Below are positions 9,008-17,539 of a stretch of DNA of 64,000 nt, one piece after another. The notes below the pieces were generated by a model, which searched no databases, was not told the DNA's origin, and saw nothing but the letters and a program-made list of their open reading frames with translations. Where the stretch lies: NCBI GenBank assembly GCA_016932385.1, contig JAFGCY010000098.1, positions 1-64,000 on the forward strand. The letters are read 5' to 3'. The stretch comes from a bacterium. GTDB lineage: Bacteria; 4484-113; JAFGCY01. The first letter of the stretch is position 1; every line of letters starts with the position of its first letter. The translations under genes and the position numbers were made by a program.

Positions 9008-9037
9008 TTGACCGGCTGGTCCGGCGTTGGGTATGAT
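9008..9037 (+). promoter_or_regulatory. Sigma-70-type promoter of the 5'-nucleotidase pair
   Basis: TTGACC, an 18-base spacer, then TATGAT, placed about 29 bases before the ATG at 9067, which has GGGAGG in front of it. This is the best -35/-10 pair in the window. Confidence 0.65.
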
Positions 9038-9066
9038 ACGGGAACGCACCGTTGGGAGGATTGGCT

Positions 9067-10602
9067 ATGTGCAGACTTGCCGCGCTGTGCTTGGTTGGAA
9101 TACTATTGGCGTGCAGTGCCGCCCGGGCCCAGGACGAACCCGCGCCGGAAGTTCTTAAACTGGGGATTATTCACACCAACGACATCCACGGGCACGTGCT
9201 GCCCTTTGACTTCGAAGGCAGGGAAGACTGGGGCGGTGCCGCGCGACTGGCGGCCGCGATCGCCGCAGTGCGCGCGGACCCGGAGTACGAATGGCTGTTG
9301 CTCGACGCGGGTGACGCCTGCCCGGGCATGCCGATCAGCGACGAGCAACGCTGGCTGCCGGTGCTGGACTGCATGAATACGATCGGTTACGACGCGATGT
9401 GCACGGGCAACGGCGAGTTCAGCTGGGGCCTGGCCCAGGCACGCGAATACCTCGCCGCCGCGCGGTTCCCCGTCCTCTGCGCCAACATTGCGGTGGCGGA
9501 GAGCGGCGCGCCGGCCTTTCCGCCTTATGCCGTTTTCCAGCGCGGGCCGTACCGGATCGGGGTGATCGGCCTGGTCCGCGAGTCGTTTACCCAGGACCTC
9601 TATTACAAGCTGGGCGACCAGGTCAGCTTCTGCCCGGTCGAGCCGGTCGCCATTGCGCTGGGCTACTACCTGCACTGGATCGGCTGCGACATCATCGTCG
9701 CGGTGACGCACCAGGGCCTGATCTACGACCTGCAATTGGCCCAGACCGTACCCGAGCTGAACGTGATCGTCGGTGGCCACAGCCATACGTTTATGGAGAA
9801 ACCGGAGCGGGTCGGTAACGCGATCGTGACGCAGGACGGCGAGTGGGCGAAGTCGCTGGGCGTGCTCAAGCTGGAGTTCGCCCGTCCGAATTCCACCGCG
9901 CCGTTCGCCCTGACCGCTTACAGCGAGGAGTTCATTCCCTTGGGGCCGGACCGGCCGGCGGATGCGCAAATCGCGGAGTTGGTCGAAGCTTACCGGCAGC
10001 AGTTCGAACAGGCGATGAGCGAAGTGGTCTGCACCAACGCGCGCGCGGTGGCCGTCGACAGCGTGCGCTACGAGGAGAACGCCTTCGCCGACCAGGTCGC
10101 CGACGCGCTTTTGGAAATCTCCGGCGCGGACTGCGTGCTGTTCACCGGCGGCAACTTCCAGGCCGCACTGTCGGCGGGAGAAGTGACGCTTGGCGATATC
10201 TGTACGGCGCTGCCGCTCGACCACCCGTTGCTCAGGGTCGAAGTCAGCGGAGCGAAGCTGCGCGAGATGCTGGCGTGGGCCGGTACGCAGTGCGGCCGCG
10301 CCTTCCCGCAGGTCGCCGGGATGCGCCTGTACTACATCGACGGACAGCTGGTCGATGCCAAGGTGGGCGGCCAAACACTGGATGACGAGGCTGTCTACAC
10401 GGTGCTGCTGATCGACTATCTGGCCTGTAATGTCGCCGAGTTTCCGCTGATAGAGGACCCGCTCGGACCCGCCGCGACCGGGCTCAAGCAGCGCACGGCC
10501 TTCATCGACTGGGCGCGGCAACGGCAGGTCCTGGAGATGGCCACCGACGGGCGGGTCGTCTTCGAGTGGGAGGAGATCGACCCTTATGAGCCGGCGGAAT
10601 AG
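9067..10602 (+). CDS. UshA-type 5'-nucleotidase paralogue with damaged active site
   Basis: A 511-residue exported protein with a signal peptide ending near ARA|QDE (a C at 17 makes a lipoprotein alternative possible). The N-terminal calcineurin-like domain has NDIHGH near 38-43, LLLDAGD, THQG and GGHSHT; the C-terminal 5'-nucleotidase domain has TGGNFQAAL and DHPLL. The motif that should read GNHEFDxG is GNGEFSWG (114-121): the histidine of the catalytic Asn-His dyad is glycine and the Asp is serine. The enzyme may therefore be weak or inactive on nucleotides. Start chosen at ATG after GGGAGG. A close paralogue with the intact motif follows 68 bp downstream. Confidence 0.88.
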   Translation: MCRLAALCLVGILLACSAARAQDEPAPEVLKLGIIHTNDIHGHVLPFDFEGREDWGGAARLAAAIAAVRADPEYEWLLLDAGDACPGMPISDEQRWLPVLDCMNTIGYDAMCTGNGEFSWGLAQAREYLAAARFPVLCANIAVAESGAPAFPPYAVFQRGPYRIGVIGLVRESFTQDLYYKLGDQVSFCPVEPVAIALGYYLHWIGCDIIVAVTHQGLIYDLQLAQTVPELNVIVGGHSHTFMEKPERVGNAIVTQDGEWAKSLGVLKLEFARPNSTAPFALTAYSEEFIPLGPDRPADAQIAELVEAYRQQFEQAMSEVVCTNARAVAVDSVRYEENAFADQVADALLEISGADCVLFTGGNFQAALSAGEVTLGDICTALPLDHPLLRVEVSGAKLREMLAWAGTQCGRAFPQVAGMRLYYIDGQLVDAKVGGQTLDDEAVYTVLLIDYLACNVAEFPLIEDPLGPAATGLKQRTAFIDWARQRQVLEMATDGRVVFEWEEIDPYEPAE

Positions 10603-10670
10603 GCTCGGGCGAGTTGAATTGATCCTCAAGCTGCTATGATGATTCCGGCGTTCCAGCCAGGAGGAATACG

Positions 10671-12356
10671 ATGCGCAGATTGATGCTTGCCGTTCTGTTT
10701 TTGCTTTTAGCGCTGTCCGCGGTTCACGCCCAGGACGAGCCCCAGCCCGAGCTGGAGATCCTGAAGCTGGGGATCATCCACACCAACGACACCCACGGGC
10801 ACTTGGAGCCGTTCAAGAACTGGGACACCGGCGAGGACAACTGGGGCGGGGTGGCCAAGCGCCGCGTCGCGATCCAGCGCGCCCGGGCCGATACCGACTA
10901 CTACTGGTTGGTGCTGGACGCCGGCGACGTCTTCCAGGGCACGCCGATCAGCAACCTGCTGACGGGCTTTTTGGATCTGGAATGCATGAACCAGATGGGT
11001 TACGACGCGATGTGCCTGGGCAACCACGAGTTCGACTTCGGCTATGAGTTGCTGCGCGGGCGCTTCAACGACGTCAACTTCGACATGCTCTGCGCCAACG
11101 TGATCGACCGCGAGCGCGGCGTGCCGGTCGCCAAGCCGTATACAATCCTCCGGCGCGGCGACTACCGCATCGGCATCATCGGCCTGACCACCGAGACACT
11201 GTTGAACGAGACGCACCCCTCCGCGCAGAAGAGCGTGGTGGCCTACCCGGCGCAGGCCGTCGCCAGCAGCCTGGCCAAGTACCTGCGCAGTGCGGGTTGC
11301 GACATCGTAATCGCGCTGGCGCATGAGGGCATCAACCGCGACCGCGCAATGGCCCAGGCCGTGCCGGAGCTGGACGTGATCGTCGGCGGGCATACACATA
11401 CCGTACTGACCGAGCCGGAGGTTTACGGCAACGTCGTCGTGACCCAGGACGGCGAATGGGGCAAGACGCTCGGCGTGCTGAAGCTGACGTTCATCCGCCC
11501 GGTGGGCGATCCGGACGCACGCTTCGAGCTGGCCGAGGCCAGCGAGGAGTTCGTGCCCCTGGGGCCCGATGCGCCTGAGGACGACGGGCTGGTGGCGTTC
11601 ATCGCCGACTACCAGCGGCGCTTCGAGGCCGAGATGGGCAAATTCGTCTGCGTCAGCGGCCAGGACTTCCCCGACGCCGAGGTCCGCTTGGCGGAGTGCG
11701 CGCTGGCCGACCTGATCTGCGACGCGATGCTGGGCCAGGTTGACGCGGACTGCGCGCTGTTCAACGGCGGCAACTTCCGTGCGCCGCTCTATGCGGGCGA
11801 CGTGAATTTCGGCGACCTGTATGCCGTGCTGCCCTATGACAACTTCATGATGAACGTGCCGCTGACGGGCGTTGAGCTGCGGGACGTGCTCAGCTACGCC
11901 GGCCAGCAGTACGGCGACGGCGGCTTCCCGCAAGTCGGCGGGATGAGCGTGGTCTACGTCGACATGCAGCTGGCGGGCTGCTTCATCGGCGAGAACGCGC
12001 CGACGGAATTCCAGATCACCTGGCACGGTGATACGCCGGTGGCGATCCCGATGGACGACTACGCCCAGGTGATCCTCGGCGAGACCGGCGAGATGACCTA
12101 TACGGTCAGCCCCGATGCGCCCTGGCATGTGCTCGACGACACGCGCGAGTACCGGCTGCTGACCAACGACTTCCTGGCGACGGGCGGCGACGGTTTTCCG
12201 CTGCACGAGGACCCCTACGGCGCGGGCTATACGGGACTGGAGCAGCGCGCGACGTTCGCCCTGTGGGCCAGCCAGCAGCGCGAGCTGACGAAGGAGACCG
12301 ACGGCCGCGTGCAGTTTATCTGGGAGAACCTGGAGAACCCGGGCTTGCGGGATTAA
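10671..12356 (+). CDS. UshA-type 5'-nucleotidase / 2',3'-cyclic phosphodiesterase-like protein
   Basis: A 561-residue exported metallophosphoesterase with a signal peptide cleaved near VHA|QDE. The metal and catalytic motifs are complete: NDTHGH, LDAGDVFQG, GNHEFDFG (117-124), AHEG and GGHTHT; the C-terminal 5'-nucleotidase domain contains NGGNFRAPL and LPYDNFM. It should hydrolyse nucleotides or related phosphoesters outside the cytoplasm. AGGAGG lies 5 bases before ATG. TATGAT at 10635-10640 (with TTGAAT 15 bases upstream of it) may give it its own promoter. It probably arose by tandem duplication with the preceding gene, the partner that kept the active site. Confidence 0.9.
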   Translation: MRRLMLAVLFLLLALSAVHAQDEPQPELEILKLGIIHTNDTHGHLEPFKNWDTGEDNWGGVAKRRVAIQRARADTDYYWLVLDAGDVFQGTPISNLLTGFLDLECMNQMGYDAMCLGNHEFDFGYELLRGRFNDVNFDMLCANVIDRERGVPVAKPYTILRRGDYRIGIIGLTTETLLNETHPSAQKSVVAYPAQAVASSLAKYLRSAGCDIVIALAHEGINRDRAMAQAVPELDVIVGGHTHTVLTEPEVYGNVVVTQDGEWGKTLGVLKLTFIRPVGDPDARFELAEASEEFVPLGPDAPEDDGLVAFIADYQRRFEAEMGKFVCVSGQDFPDAEVRLAECALADLICDAMLGQVDADCALFNGGNFRAPLYAGDVNFGDLYAVLPYDNFMMNVPLTGVELRDVLSYAGQQYGDGGFPQVGGMSVVYVDMQLAGCFIGENAPTEFQITWHGDTPVAIPMDDYAQVILGETGEMTYTVSPDAPWHVLDDTREYRLLTNDFLATGGDGFPLHEDPYGAGYTGLEQRATFALWASQQRELTKETDGRVQFIWENLENPGLRD

Positions 12357-12664
12357 CTTAAGTCAACAGCCGCGCGGGTTGCGCAGCTTTCGCTGATCGA
12401 CTTGCCTCCGCTAGCCAGAGTTGAATTAGCGAGCGGACAGCTGAGCTAACGGTGAGTTGCATCAGGCTGCAGTCGACTGCTCGCAGGCTGGGGACTTGAG
12501 TGCGATTGGCTGAGCGGTTGGTTCGGTCACGTTGTGAAGGTGGGGTTAACTAGAGCTTGCTTAGTTGATGAGTGCCTGCTCAGTGTAAGCCCATGGTATA
12601 CTTGCTATATTGCCTAGGTTGTTTGAAGGTTCGATTTTTGTTTTTAAAGTAGGTGGGAACGTAA
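12357..12664. other. Intergenic region at the GC-to-AT transition
   Basis: About 308 bp without a gene. Composition falls from GC-rich to AT-rich across it. TATACT and TATATT near 12596-12611 are possible -10 boxes, and AGGTGGGAA lies just before the next ATG. No repeat or attachment site flanking the island was found by eye. Confidence 0.5.
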
Positions 12665-13057
12665 ATGGATGCTAGCTACGATTCAATGCAAAACCTAAGC
12701 GATGAGTTGCTTGTGCTCAATAAAGATCTTAAGGCGATTAATGGTGATTCGTATGCGACAAGCGAACTCAGACAAGCCCCAGGATTCGTAAGTGATGATT
12801 ATGTCTTATTTCTGTTTGCGGTGCTCGGATCATTTGTTGGCAGCGCTCTCGACGAAATCATAATGAGTCAGACAAAAAAAGCTGTTACACTTGCAACGAC
12901 AAGGCTCAAGCAGTTCTGTGAAATTATTAGACGTCGGAAGTCTGACGGAGTTGATACATATATCCCGCTGGAGATCCAGACTAAAGTCCACTTTAGAACC
13001 GAGGAAGATGATTTAACAGTTATCTATATTGAATTCTACAGTATCAAGTTTGGATGA
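12665..13057 (+). CDS. Small membrane protein, first gene of AT-rich island
   Basis: A 130-residue protein with a polar N-terminus (1-43), one hydrophobic segment (about 45-62, YVLFLFAVLGSFVGSAL), then a basic helix and a beta-rich C-terminus. I do not recognise the family. AGGTGGG precedes the ATG at 7 bases. Its reading frame ends where a second frame, overlapping by 29 bp, continues with compatible composition to 13211, so the true protein may be about 180 residues with a frameshift near 13030-13050. Codon use is AT-rich, unlike the flanking genes, suggesting transfer. Confidence 0.6.
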   Translation: MDASYDSMQNLSDELLVLNKDLKAINGDSYATSELRQAPGFVSDDYVLFLFAVLGSFVGSALDEIIMSQTKKAVTLATTRLKQFCEIIRRRKSDGVDTYIPLEIQTKVHFRTEEDDLTVIYIEFYSIKFG

Positions 13058-13211
13058 AAAGCTCTGTCGCAATTTCTGGGAACTGATTCCCGAGGAGATC
13101 GAGCACCATATCAGCGTAGACTACATAAGTAAGAGTGTTCAGAATAGTTCAAAGCACGTTGCGTTGTATTATAGTCTACGAAAAACTGGTCACTTTACCT
13201 TAAACGAATAG
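13029..13211 (+). CDS. Possible frameshifted C-terminus of the preceding membrane protein
   Basis: A 60-codon frame, shifted by one relative to the preceding gene and overlapping its end. It has no ribosome site of its own and would start at TTG. The sequence (SSLDEKLCRNFW...) reads as a natural continuation of the upstream protein, so I infer one ancestral gene broken by a one-base change or a programmed shift. It stops one base before the next ATG. It could instead be a tiny independent coupled gene, but I think this less likely. Confidence 0.4.
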   Translation: MNSTVSSLDEKLCRNFWELIPEEIEHHISVDYISKSVQNSSKHVALYYSLRKTGHFTLNE

Positions 13212-13212
13212 T

Positions 13213-13980
13213 ATGTGTATGTCACAAAAACCTGTTAATTACTATATAAAGCGCGATAATTTAACTAATCCAATTGTAAATAAGCTGTTTGCCGAGGCAG
13301 ATTACTGTCAGTCAGTGTTGACAATTGCTAACTCAGCATTGAATACTGTTCCCTTTCTACAGATAGATACAGATCTATACACACTGATATCTCGATCATT
13401 GCAGCGCGAGTTTAACTTGAAACTCCTTAGTTATACAGAGACTCAGCAAATTGTATTGGCCGCTCGTGTTGCATTGATAAACCACACCGGAGATAAAACT
13501 GTGTATATTAATCCAATTGAGATTCTTCCACCACCGGATAAACTTGATCATTGGATTGGACGAGCAGATGGTATATATTATATGGGATATATGTTTGCTT
13601 CGATCGCATGTTGTGATAGAGCAATTGAGATGAGTAGCGTGGCGGATAAAGCATGGGCTTATAAGGGCAGGGCGCTAGCTTTTTTGGGTATGCAGTTTTG
13701 CCGTGAGTCTATGCATAAGACACATTGCATCTACGAGAACCTTATACAGCCAGCGAAGTTAATGGAAGACGCGATTGCCTGTTTTGATCAGGCAATTCAG
13801 CTGAATCCCAAAAACTGCGATGCTATTTACGACAAGGGAAGCTGTCTAATTGAGATGGGGCGGCCGGGTCGAGATTTTAAGAAGGTGGATGAGGCAATTC
13901 AGTGCTTTGAGCGCGTTCTGAGGATTGAACCGGAACACAATAACGCCAAAACGGCGCTAGATATGTGTAGGGAGAAATAA
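13213..13980 (+). CDS. TPR-repeat protein
   Basis: A 255-residue protein whose second half contains tetratricopeptide repeats: a degenerate one around 118-155, then clearer ones at about 186-220 (AIACFDQAIQLNPKNCDAIY) and 221-252 (AIQCFERVLRIEPEH). The first 115 residues match nothing I recognise. TPRs usually mediate protein-protein contacts, so this is a plausible adaptor between its neighbours. No signal peptide. The ATG follows the preceding stop by one base and the next gene starts 5 bp downstream, so the genes are almost certainly co-transcribed. AT-rich like the rest of the island. Confidence 0.7.
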   Translation: MCMSQKPVNYYIKRDNLTNPIVNKLFAEADYCQSVLTIANSALNTVPFLQIDTDLYTLISRSLQREFNLKLLSYTETQQIVLAARVALINHTGDKTVYINPIEILPPPDKLDHWIGRADGIYYMGYMFASIACCDRAIEMSSVADKAWAYKGRALAFLGMQFCRESMHKTHCIYENLIQPAKLMEDAIACFDQAIQLNPKNCDAIYDKGSCLIEMGRPGRDFKKVDEAIQCFERVLRIEPEHNNAKTALDMCREK

Positions 13981-13985
13981 TACGA

Positions 13986-14963
13986 ATGAAGGCCAACTAT
14001 GGACCAACAGGCTATCTTGAATATCTCAAGAAGCTTCAAGACACCAGGAGCAATCCTTCAAATGTGATTGAGGCTTGGTTGGCAGTCAAAGATATCGGGG
14101 GAAGATTCGCAGAATTATTCGAAGAAGGTATTAAGAATAGGGATTTTAGAAGTGGTATTACTACTGCGGAACAGAGCTTTCAAGAGATTGTTGATGGTAT
14201 TAAAGAGCCTCTAAGAAGTGAAGTAAAGGCTAATCTGGCACTGGGAGAACTGCAACTTGAAGGTGTCAATGCGATAATGAAGGATTGCATAGAACCATAT
14301 TTTGGTAATGTGATTATTGTTAATTTTGGATTAACTCATTATATATATTTAACTATTAAGCTGTTGATGGGAATGACAGCTACATTCCCAAATTACGATA
14401 AGTTGGTCGATAATAGAAATGTAAAATTAGAATCAATAATGGATGCTATTAGTGTTGCCAATTATATGCGACAGATTATATATAAATATAGAAACAGGAA
14501 ACCAATTAGACTTGATGAATACCAAGAAGACCTGAAGAATATATTGAGAGATGAGAGATTGCATTTATTGATGAGTCTCTATGATTATGCTATAAAGTAC
14601 GTAGTAGCTCACGAATTAGGTCATTACTTAATCAAGATTAAAAATATTAGGCTTTCTAGCCTAGAGCAGAAGGAGTATGAAGCTGATAGAATTGGATTTA
14701 CACTACTAATCAACATTGTGTTGAAGGAAAAGAATGATATCGAGCTAACCAAAGCTCTAACTAGTATAATAGTTGTCATCCAGGCTCTCGAGTTTATTGA
14801 ATTAAAGGATAAATACAGCCACTCTCATCCTTGTGCGGAGGACAGAATTAACAAATTAAAAGCGGAATTTGAATTCAACAATGAATACATGGCCATGGGG
14901 AATGCAATGATGAAAGCAATGAGAATGATCCGAGATGAGCTTAAGAGAAAATCTGGCGGATAG
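13986..14963 (+). CDS. HExxH metallopeptidase of AT-rich island
   Basis: A 325-residue protein with a zinc-peptidase signature VVAHELGHYL (His209, Glu210, His213) and, about 18 residues later, EYEADRIGF, whose Glu is in the position of the third zinc ligand of M48-type gluzincins. There is no signal peptide and no strong set of transmembrane helices, so it is probably cytosolic, unlike HtpX. The N-terminal 190 residues are helical and unassigned. It is the last gene of the island and closely follows the TPR gene. The substrate is unknown; a role in stress response or defence is only inference from context. Confidence 0.75.
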   Translation: MKANYGPTGYLEYLKKLQDTRSNPSNVIEAWLAVKDIGGRFAELFEEGIKNRDFRSGITTAEQSFQEIVDGIKEPLRSEVKANLALGELQLEGVNAIMKDCIEPYFGNVIIVNFGLTHYIYLTIKLLMGMTATFPNYDKLVDNRNVKLESIMDAISVANYMRQIIYKYRNRKPIRLDEYQEDLKNILRDERLHLLMSLYDYAIKYVVAHELGHYLIKIKNIRLSSLEQKEYEADRIGFTLLINIVLKEKNDIELTKALTSIIVVIQALEFIELKDKYSHSHPCAEDRINKLKAEFEFNNEYMAMGNAMMKAMRMIRDELKRKSGG

Positions 14964-15164
14964 TAATCGGACTCAAAAAGGACGTCAACCAGTGCAACGA
15001 TGCTTGTTAAAATGATTTAAATCCTAACCTTTTACTTATCAATCGGGTACTGGCGGAGAAAAAAAACTGGAGATTGAACAAGGAGTAACAGCAAGAAGCT
15101 TGCTACAATGAGGTTTCAACTTGTGGCTGGCTAAAAAGATGCAGTAACACCCCGAATCTGCTAC

Positions 15165-15170
15165 TACAAT
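15165..15170 (+). promoter_or_regulatory. -10 box of leaderless GDDxY-repeat protein gene
   Basis: TACAAT in a CTACTACAAT context ends 6 bases before ATG. The same decamer and spacing recur before the paralogue at 19921. Confidence 0.65.
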
Positions 15171-15176
15171 ATTTCC

Positions 15177-17348
15177 ATGCATACACGTCACGCTTTCGCG
15201 GTCTTCGCCGTTGGTCTCGCCATGTTGCTTTCCACCGGCTTTGCCTATGCCGACGTTACGCCCGACGACCTGGGCGAGGGCAGCGCGCTGTTCTGGCAAG
15301 CGCTCGACGAGATGGGGCTGGACTACCGGGACGTCCGGTTCGATCTTACCGATTTCGGCTTCTACAACCAGGACAAATACATCCCGCACCTGCTGACGGC
15401 GTACCTGGACAATCCCTGGAAGGTCAGCCCGTATACGCACTGCTTCACCGACAGCCTGGTGGGCCAGCAGCCTTCGCTGGCCAATACGCTGACCAGCGTC
15501 CAGGGGCGGATTGACCAGGGCGTGCGCATTACGCTGATCGGCGACCCGCTGGCGGAGTACATGGCCAAGGTGGAGGAGTACGGCGTCGACAACCTGGCGA
15601 TCGCGCTGGCCGAGCTGAACAGCCGGGATTACACGGAGTTCATCGACGAGGACTACCGAAGCCTGCCCGAGGACGTGCGCGATGCGGCGGCGCTGTTCTG
15701 TTTCGCCGTGGATGACGTGCAGGAACTGCGCTGGGGGGCGCTCAGCGATCCGGTGATGAACTACAACTACGACCCGGACTGGGTTTTCGATAAATGCGTG
15801 GACTGGGCGCTGGAGCTGCCCGACGAGAAGGAGGACGAGAGCGACCGCGAATCCGCGGTGCTGATCGAGTACCTGCTCGACAATGTGGACTTCCAACGGC
15901 TGAACACGGGAGCCACGCTGCTGGCGGCCTGCGTGGAGCGGATGGAGCTGATGCTGGCGGAGCACGATGCCGCCGGCGACGATTTTTGCTATAGCGTCGA
16001 TACGATCTACGGTGACCTGGTGCTCTCCGGCGCCGCTGACGACGACTACCCGGGGGACTACCAGCACGTGCTGATTCTCGACACGGGCGGCAACGACCAT
16101 TACAGCGAGGCGGGCAGCACGCGGCACTGGTGGCATCCGGTGTCGGTGGTGATCGACCTGGGCGGCGACGATGTCTACCGCAACCTGGCGGAGGCCGACT
16201 ACCGTCTGCGCGTCTATTACGACGAGGACCACCCGGATTACACCGGCGCGGAGTACCATTACAGCCGCGTGCCGGCCTTCGGCGCGGGCGTGCTGGGCTA
16301 CGGGATGCTGCTGGACGCCGCGGGCGACGATGTCTACGACAGCCAGTTCATCGGCCAGGGCTGCGGCATCTTCGGCACCGGCATGCTGGTCGACCGCGCC
16401 GGCGACGACGAATACATCGGCGTGACCTCGGTGCAGGGCAGCGGCTGGTTCGGCACCGGCGTGCTGATCGACAACCAAGGCGACGACCACTACGAGCTCT
16501 ACCGCTATGGCCAGGGCTTCGGCTTCACCGGCGGGGTGGGGCTGTTGCTGGACTGCGACGGCACGGACACCTACATCGCCAATAACGAAGACATCGTCTA
16601 CGACTCCGTGCACAGCCCGGTGATCAACCTGAACCTGGCCCAGGGCTTCGGCTACGGCCGCCGCGACGACTACGGCGAGGGCCACAGCTGGGGCGGCGGG
16701 GTCGGGATGCTGATCGACGCGGGCACGGGTGACGACACCTATGATTGCGGCATCTACGCGCTGGGCAGTAGCTACTGGGCGGCGGTCGGCATCCTGCGCG
16801 ACTATGGCGGCAACGACCGCTACATGAGCGCGCATTACACGCTGGCCGCGCCGCCGCATTACTCCTGCGGCGTGTTCATCGACGACCAAGGCGACGACGT
16901 GTACTACGGCTACCTGCGCCAGACGCTGGGCCACGGGCGCGACTGGAGCCTGGGCTGGTTCGAGGACGGCGGCGGCGACGACTGGTACCAGGCCGGCCAC
17001 CAGAGCCTCGGCCAGGGCGACGTCAACAGCATCGGCGTGTTCTGGGACAAGGGCGGCGACGATATCTACCTGCTGCACGGCCCGGGCTTCGGCCAGACTA
17101 CCACGGCGGACTCCAGCGTCGTGCGCACCGGCGCGCCGGGCTCGATCCGCTGGTACCAGTTCTGCCTGGGGCTGTTCATCGACGGCGGCGGGTACGACCA
17201 GTACTTCGTCGTGCCCGAGGAGCTGCCGTTCACCGGTGACATCGATGATTTGGAACCGAGCACGATTGCCGCCAACGGTACGGTCTGGCACTGCGGCGAC
17301 AGCATCGACGCGCCCAACAGCCACAGCGTGGGCATCGACGCGGAGTAA
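15177..17348 (+). CDS. Secreted GDDxY-repeat protein, copy 1
   Basis: A 723-residue exported protein with a signal peptide cleaved near AYA|DV. Residues about 27-290 form a helical N-terminal domain shared with its paralogue. From about 295 to the end are roughly a dozen repeats of about 23-26 residues with the pattern GxLIDxxGDDxYxx...QGxGxFG, consistent with a right-handed beta-solenoid in which the DD turn could bind calcium. No catalytic motif is visible. I know of no assigned function for this architecture. No Shine-Dalgarno site; the mRNA is probably leaderless. The 15 bases from ATG are identical to those of the paralogue. Weak imperfect inverted repeat follows the stop at about 17360-17382. 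Confidence 0.8.
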   Translation: MHTRHAFAVFAVGLAMLLSTGFAYADVTPDDLGEGSALFWQALDEMGLDYRDVRFDLTDFGFYNQDKYIPHLLTAYLDNPWKVSPYTHCFTDSLVGQQPSLANTLTSVQGRIDQGVRITLIGDPLAEYMAKVEEYGVDNLAIALAELNSRDYTEFIDEDYRSLPEDVRDAAALFCFAVDDVQELRWGALSDPVMNYNYDPDWVFDKCVDWALELPDEKEDESDRESAVLIEYLLDNVDFQRLNTGATLLAACVERMELMLAEHDAAGDDFCYSVDTIYGDLVLSGAADDDYPGDYQHVLILDTGGNDHYSEAGSTRHWWHPVSVVIDLGGDDVYRNLAEADYRLRVYYDEDHPDYTGAEYHYSRVPAFGAGVLGYGMLLDAAGDDVYDSQFIGQGCGIFGTGMLVDRAGDDEYIGVTSVQGSGWFGTGVLIDNQGDDHYELYRYGQGFGFTGGVGLLLDCDGTDTYIANNEDIVYDSVHSPVINLNLAQGFGYGRRDDYGEGHSWGGGVGMLIDAGTGDDTYDCGIYALGSSYWAAVGILRDYGGNDRYMSAHYTLAAPPHYSCGVFIDDQGDDVYYGYLRQTLGHGRDWSLGWFEDGGGDDWYQAGHQSLGQGDVNSIGVFWDKGGDDIYLLHGPGFGQTTTADSSVVRTGAPGSIRWYQFCLGLFIDGGGYDQYFVVPEELPFTGDIDDLEPSTIAANGTVWHCGDSIDAPNSHSVGIDAE

Positions 17349-17539
17349 TTGCACGTACAACAGCCCCGCTTAGCCGGGACTGCTGACCTCCGCCTCGCAG
17401 TTCCTGGCGGATTGAGGATAATATTTCCGTTGGGCGTAAAAAACTGCTTACCTGATTTGTCTTATTAGTTAAACGTGATACGTCCGGTTTGACGCGCATG
17501 ATTATAAATATTCGCGGCATGCCAAAAGGTGGTTAGGTT

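Noticed and set aside
9103-12206. Long antisense frames opposite both 5'-nucleotidase genes
   Set aside because: Shadow frames caused by high third-position GC; composition is Arg/His/Gln/Val-rich and no domain is visible.
12600-14970. Prophage or integrated plasmid at the first AT-rich island
   Set aside because: No integrase, phage structural gene, plasmid replication gene or flanking tRNA/attachment repeat was found.
15039-17360. Very long open frame antisense to the first GDDxY-repeat gene (773 codons)
   Set aside because: It mirrors the codon bias of the true gene, is low-complexity (Val/Ala/His/Gln/Arg-rich) and has no signal peptide, ribosome site or recognisable motif.
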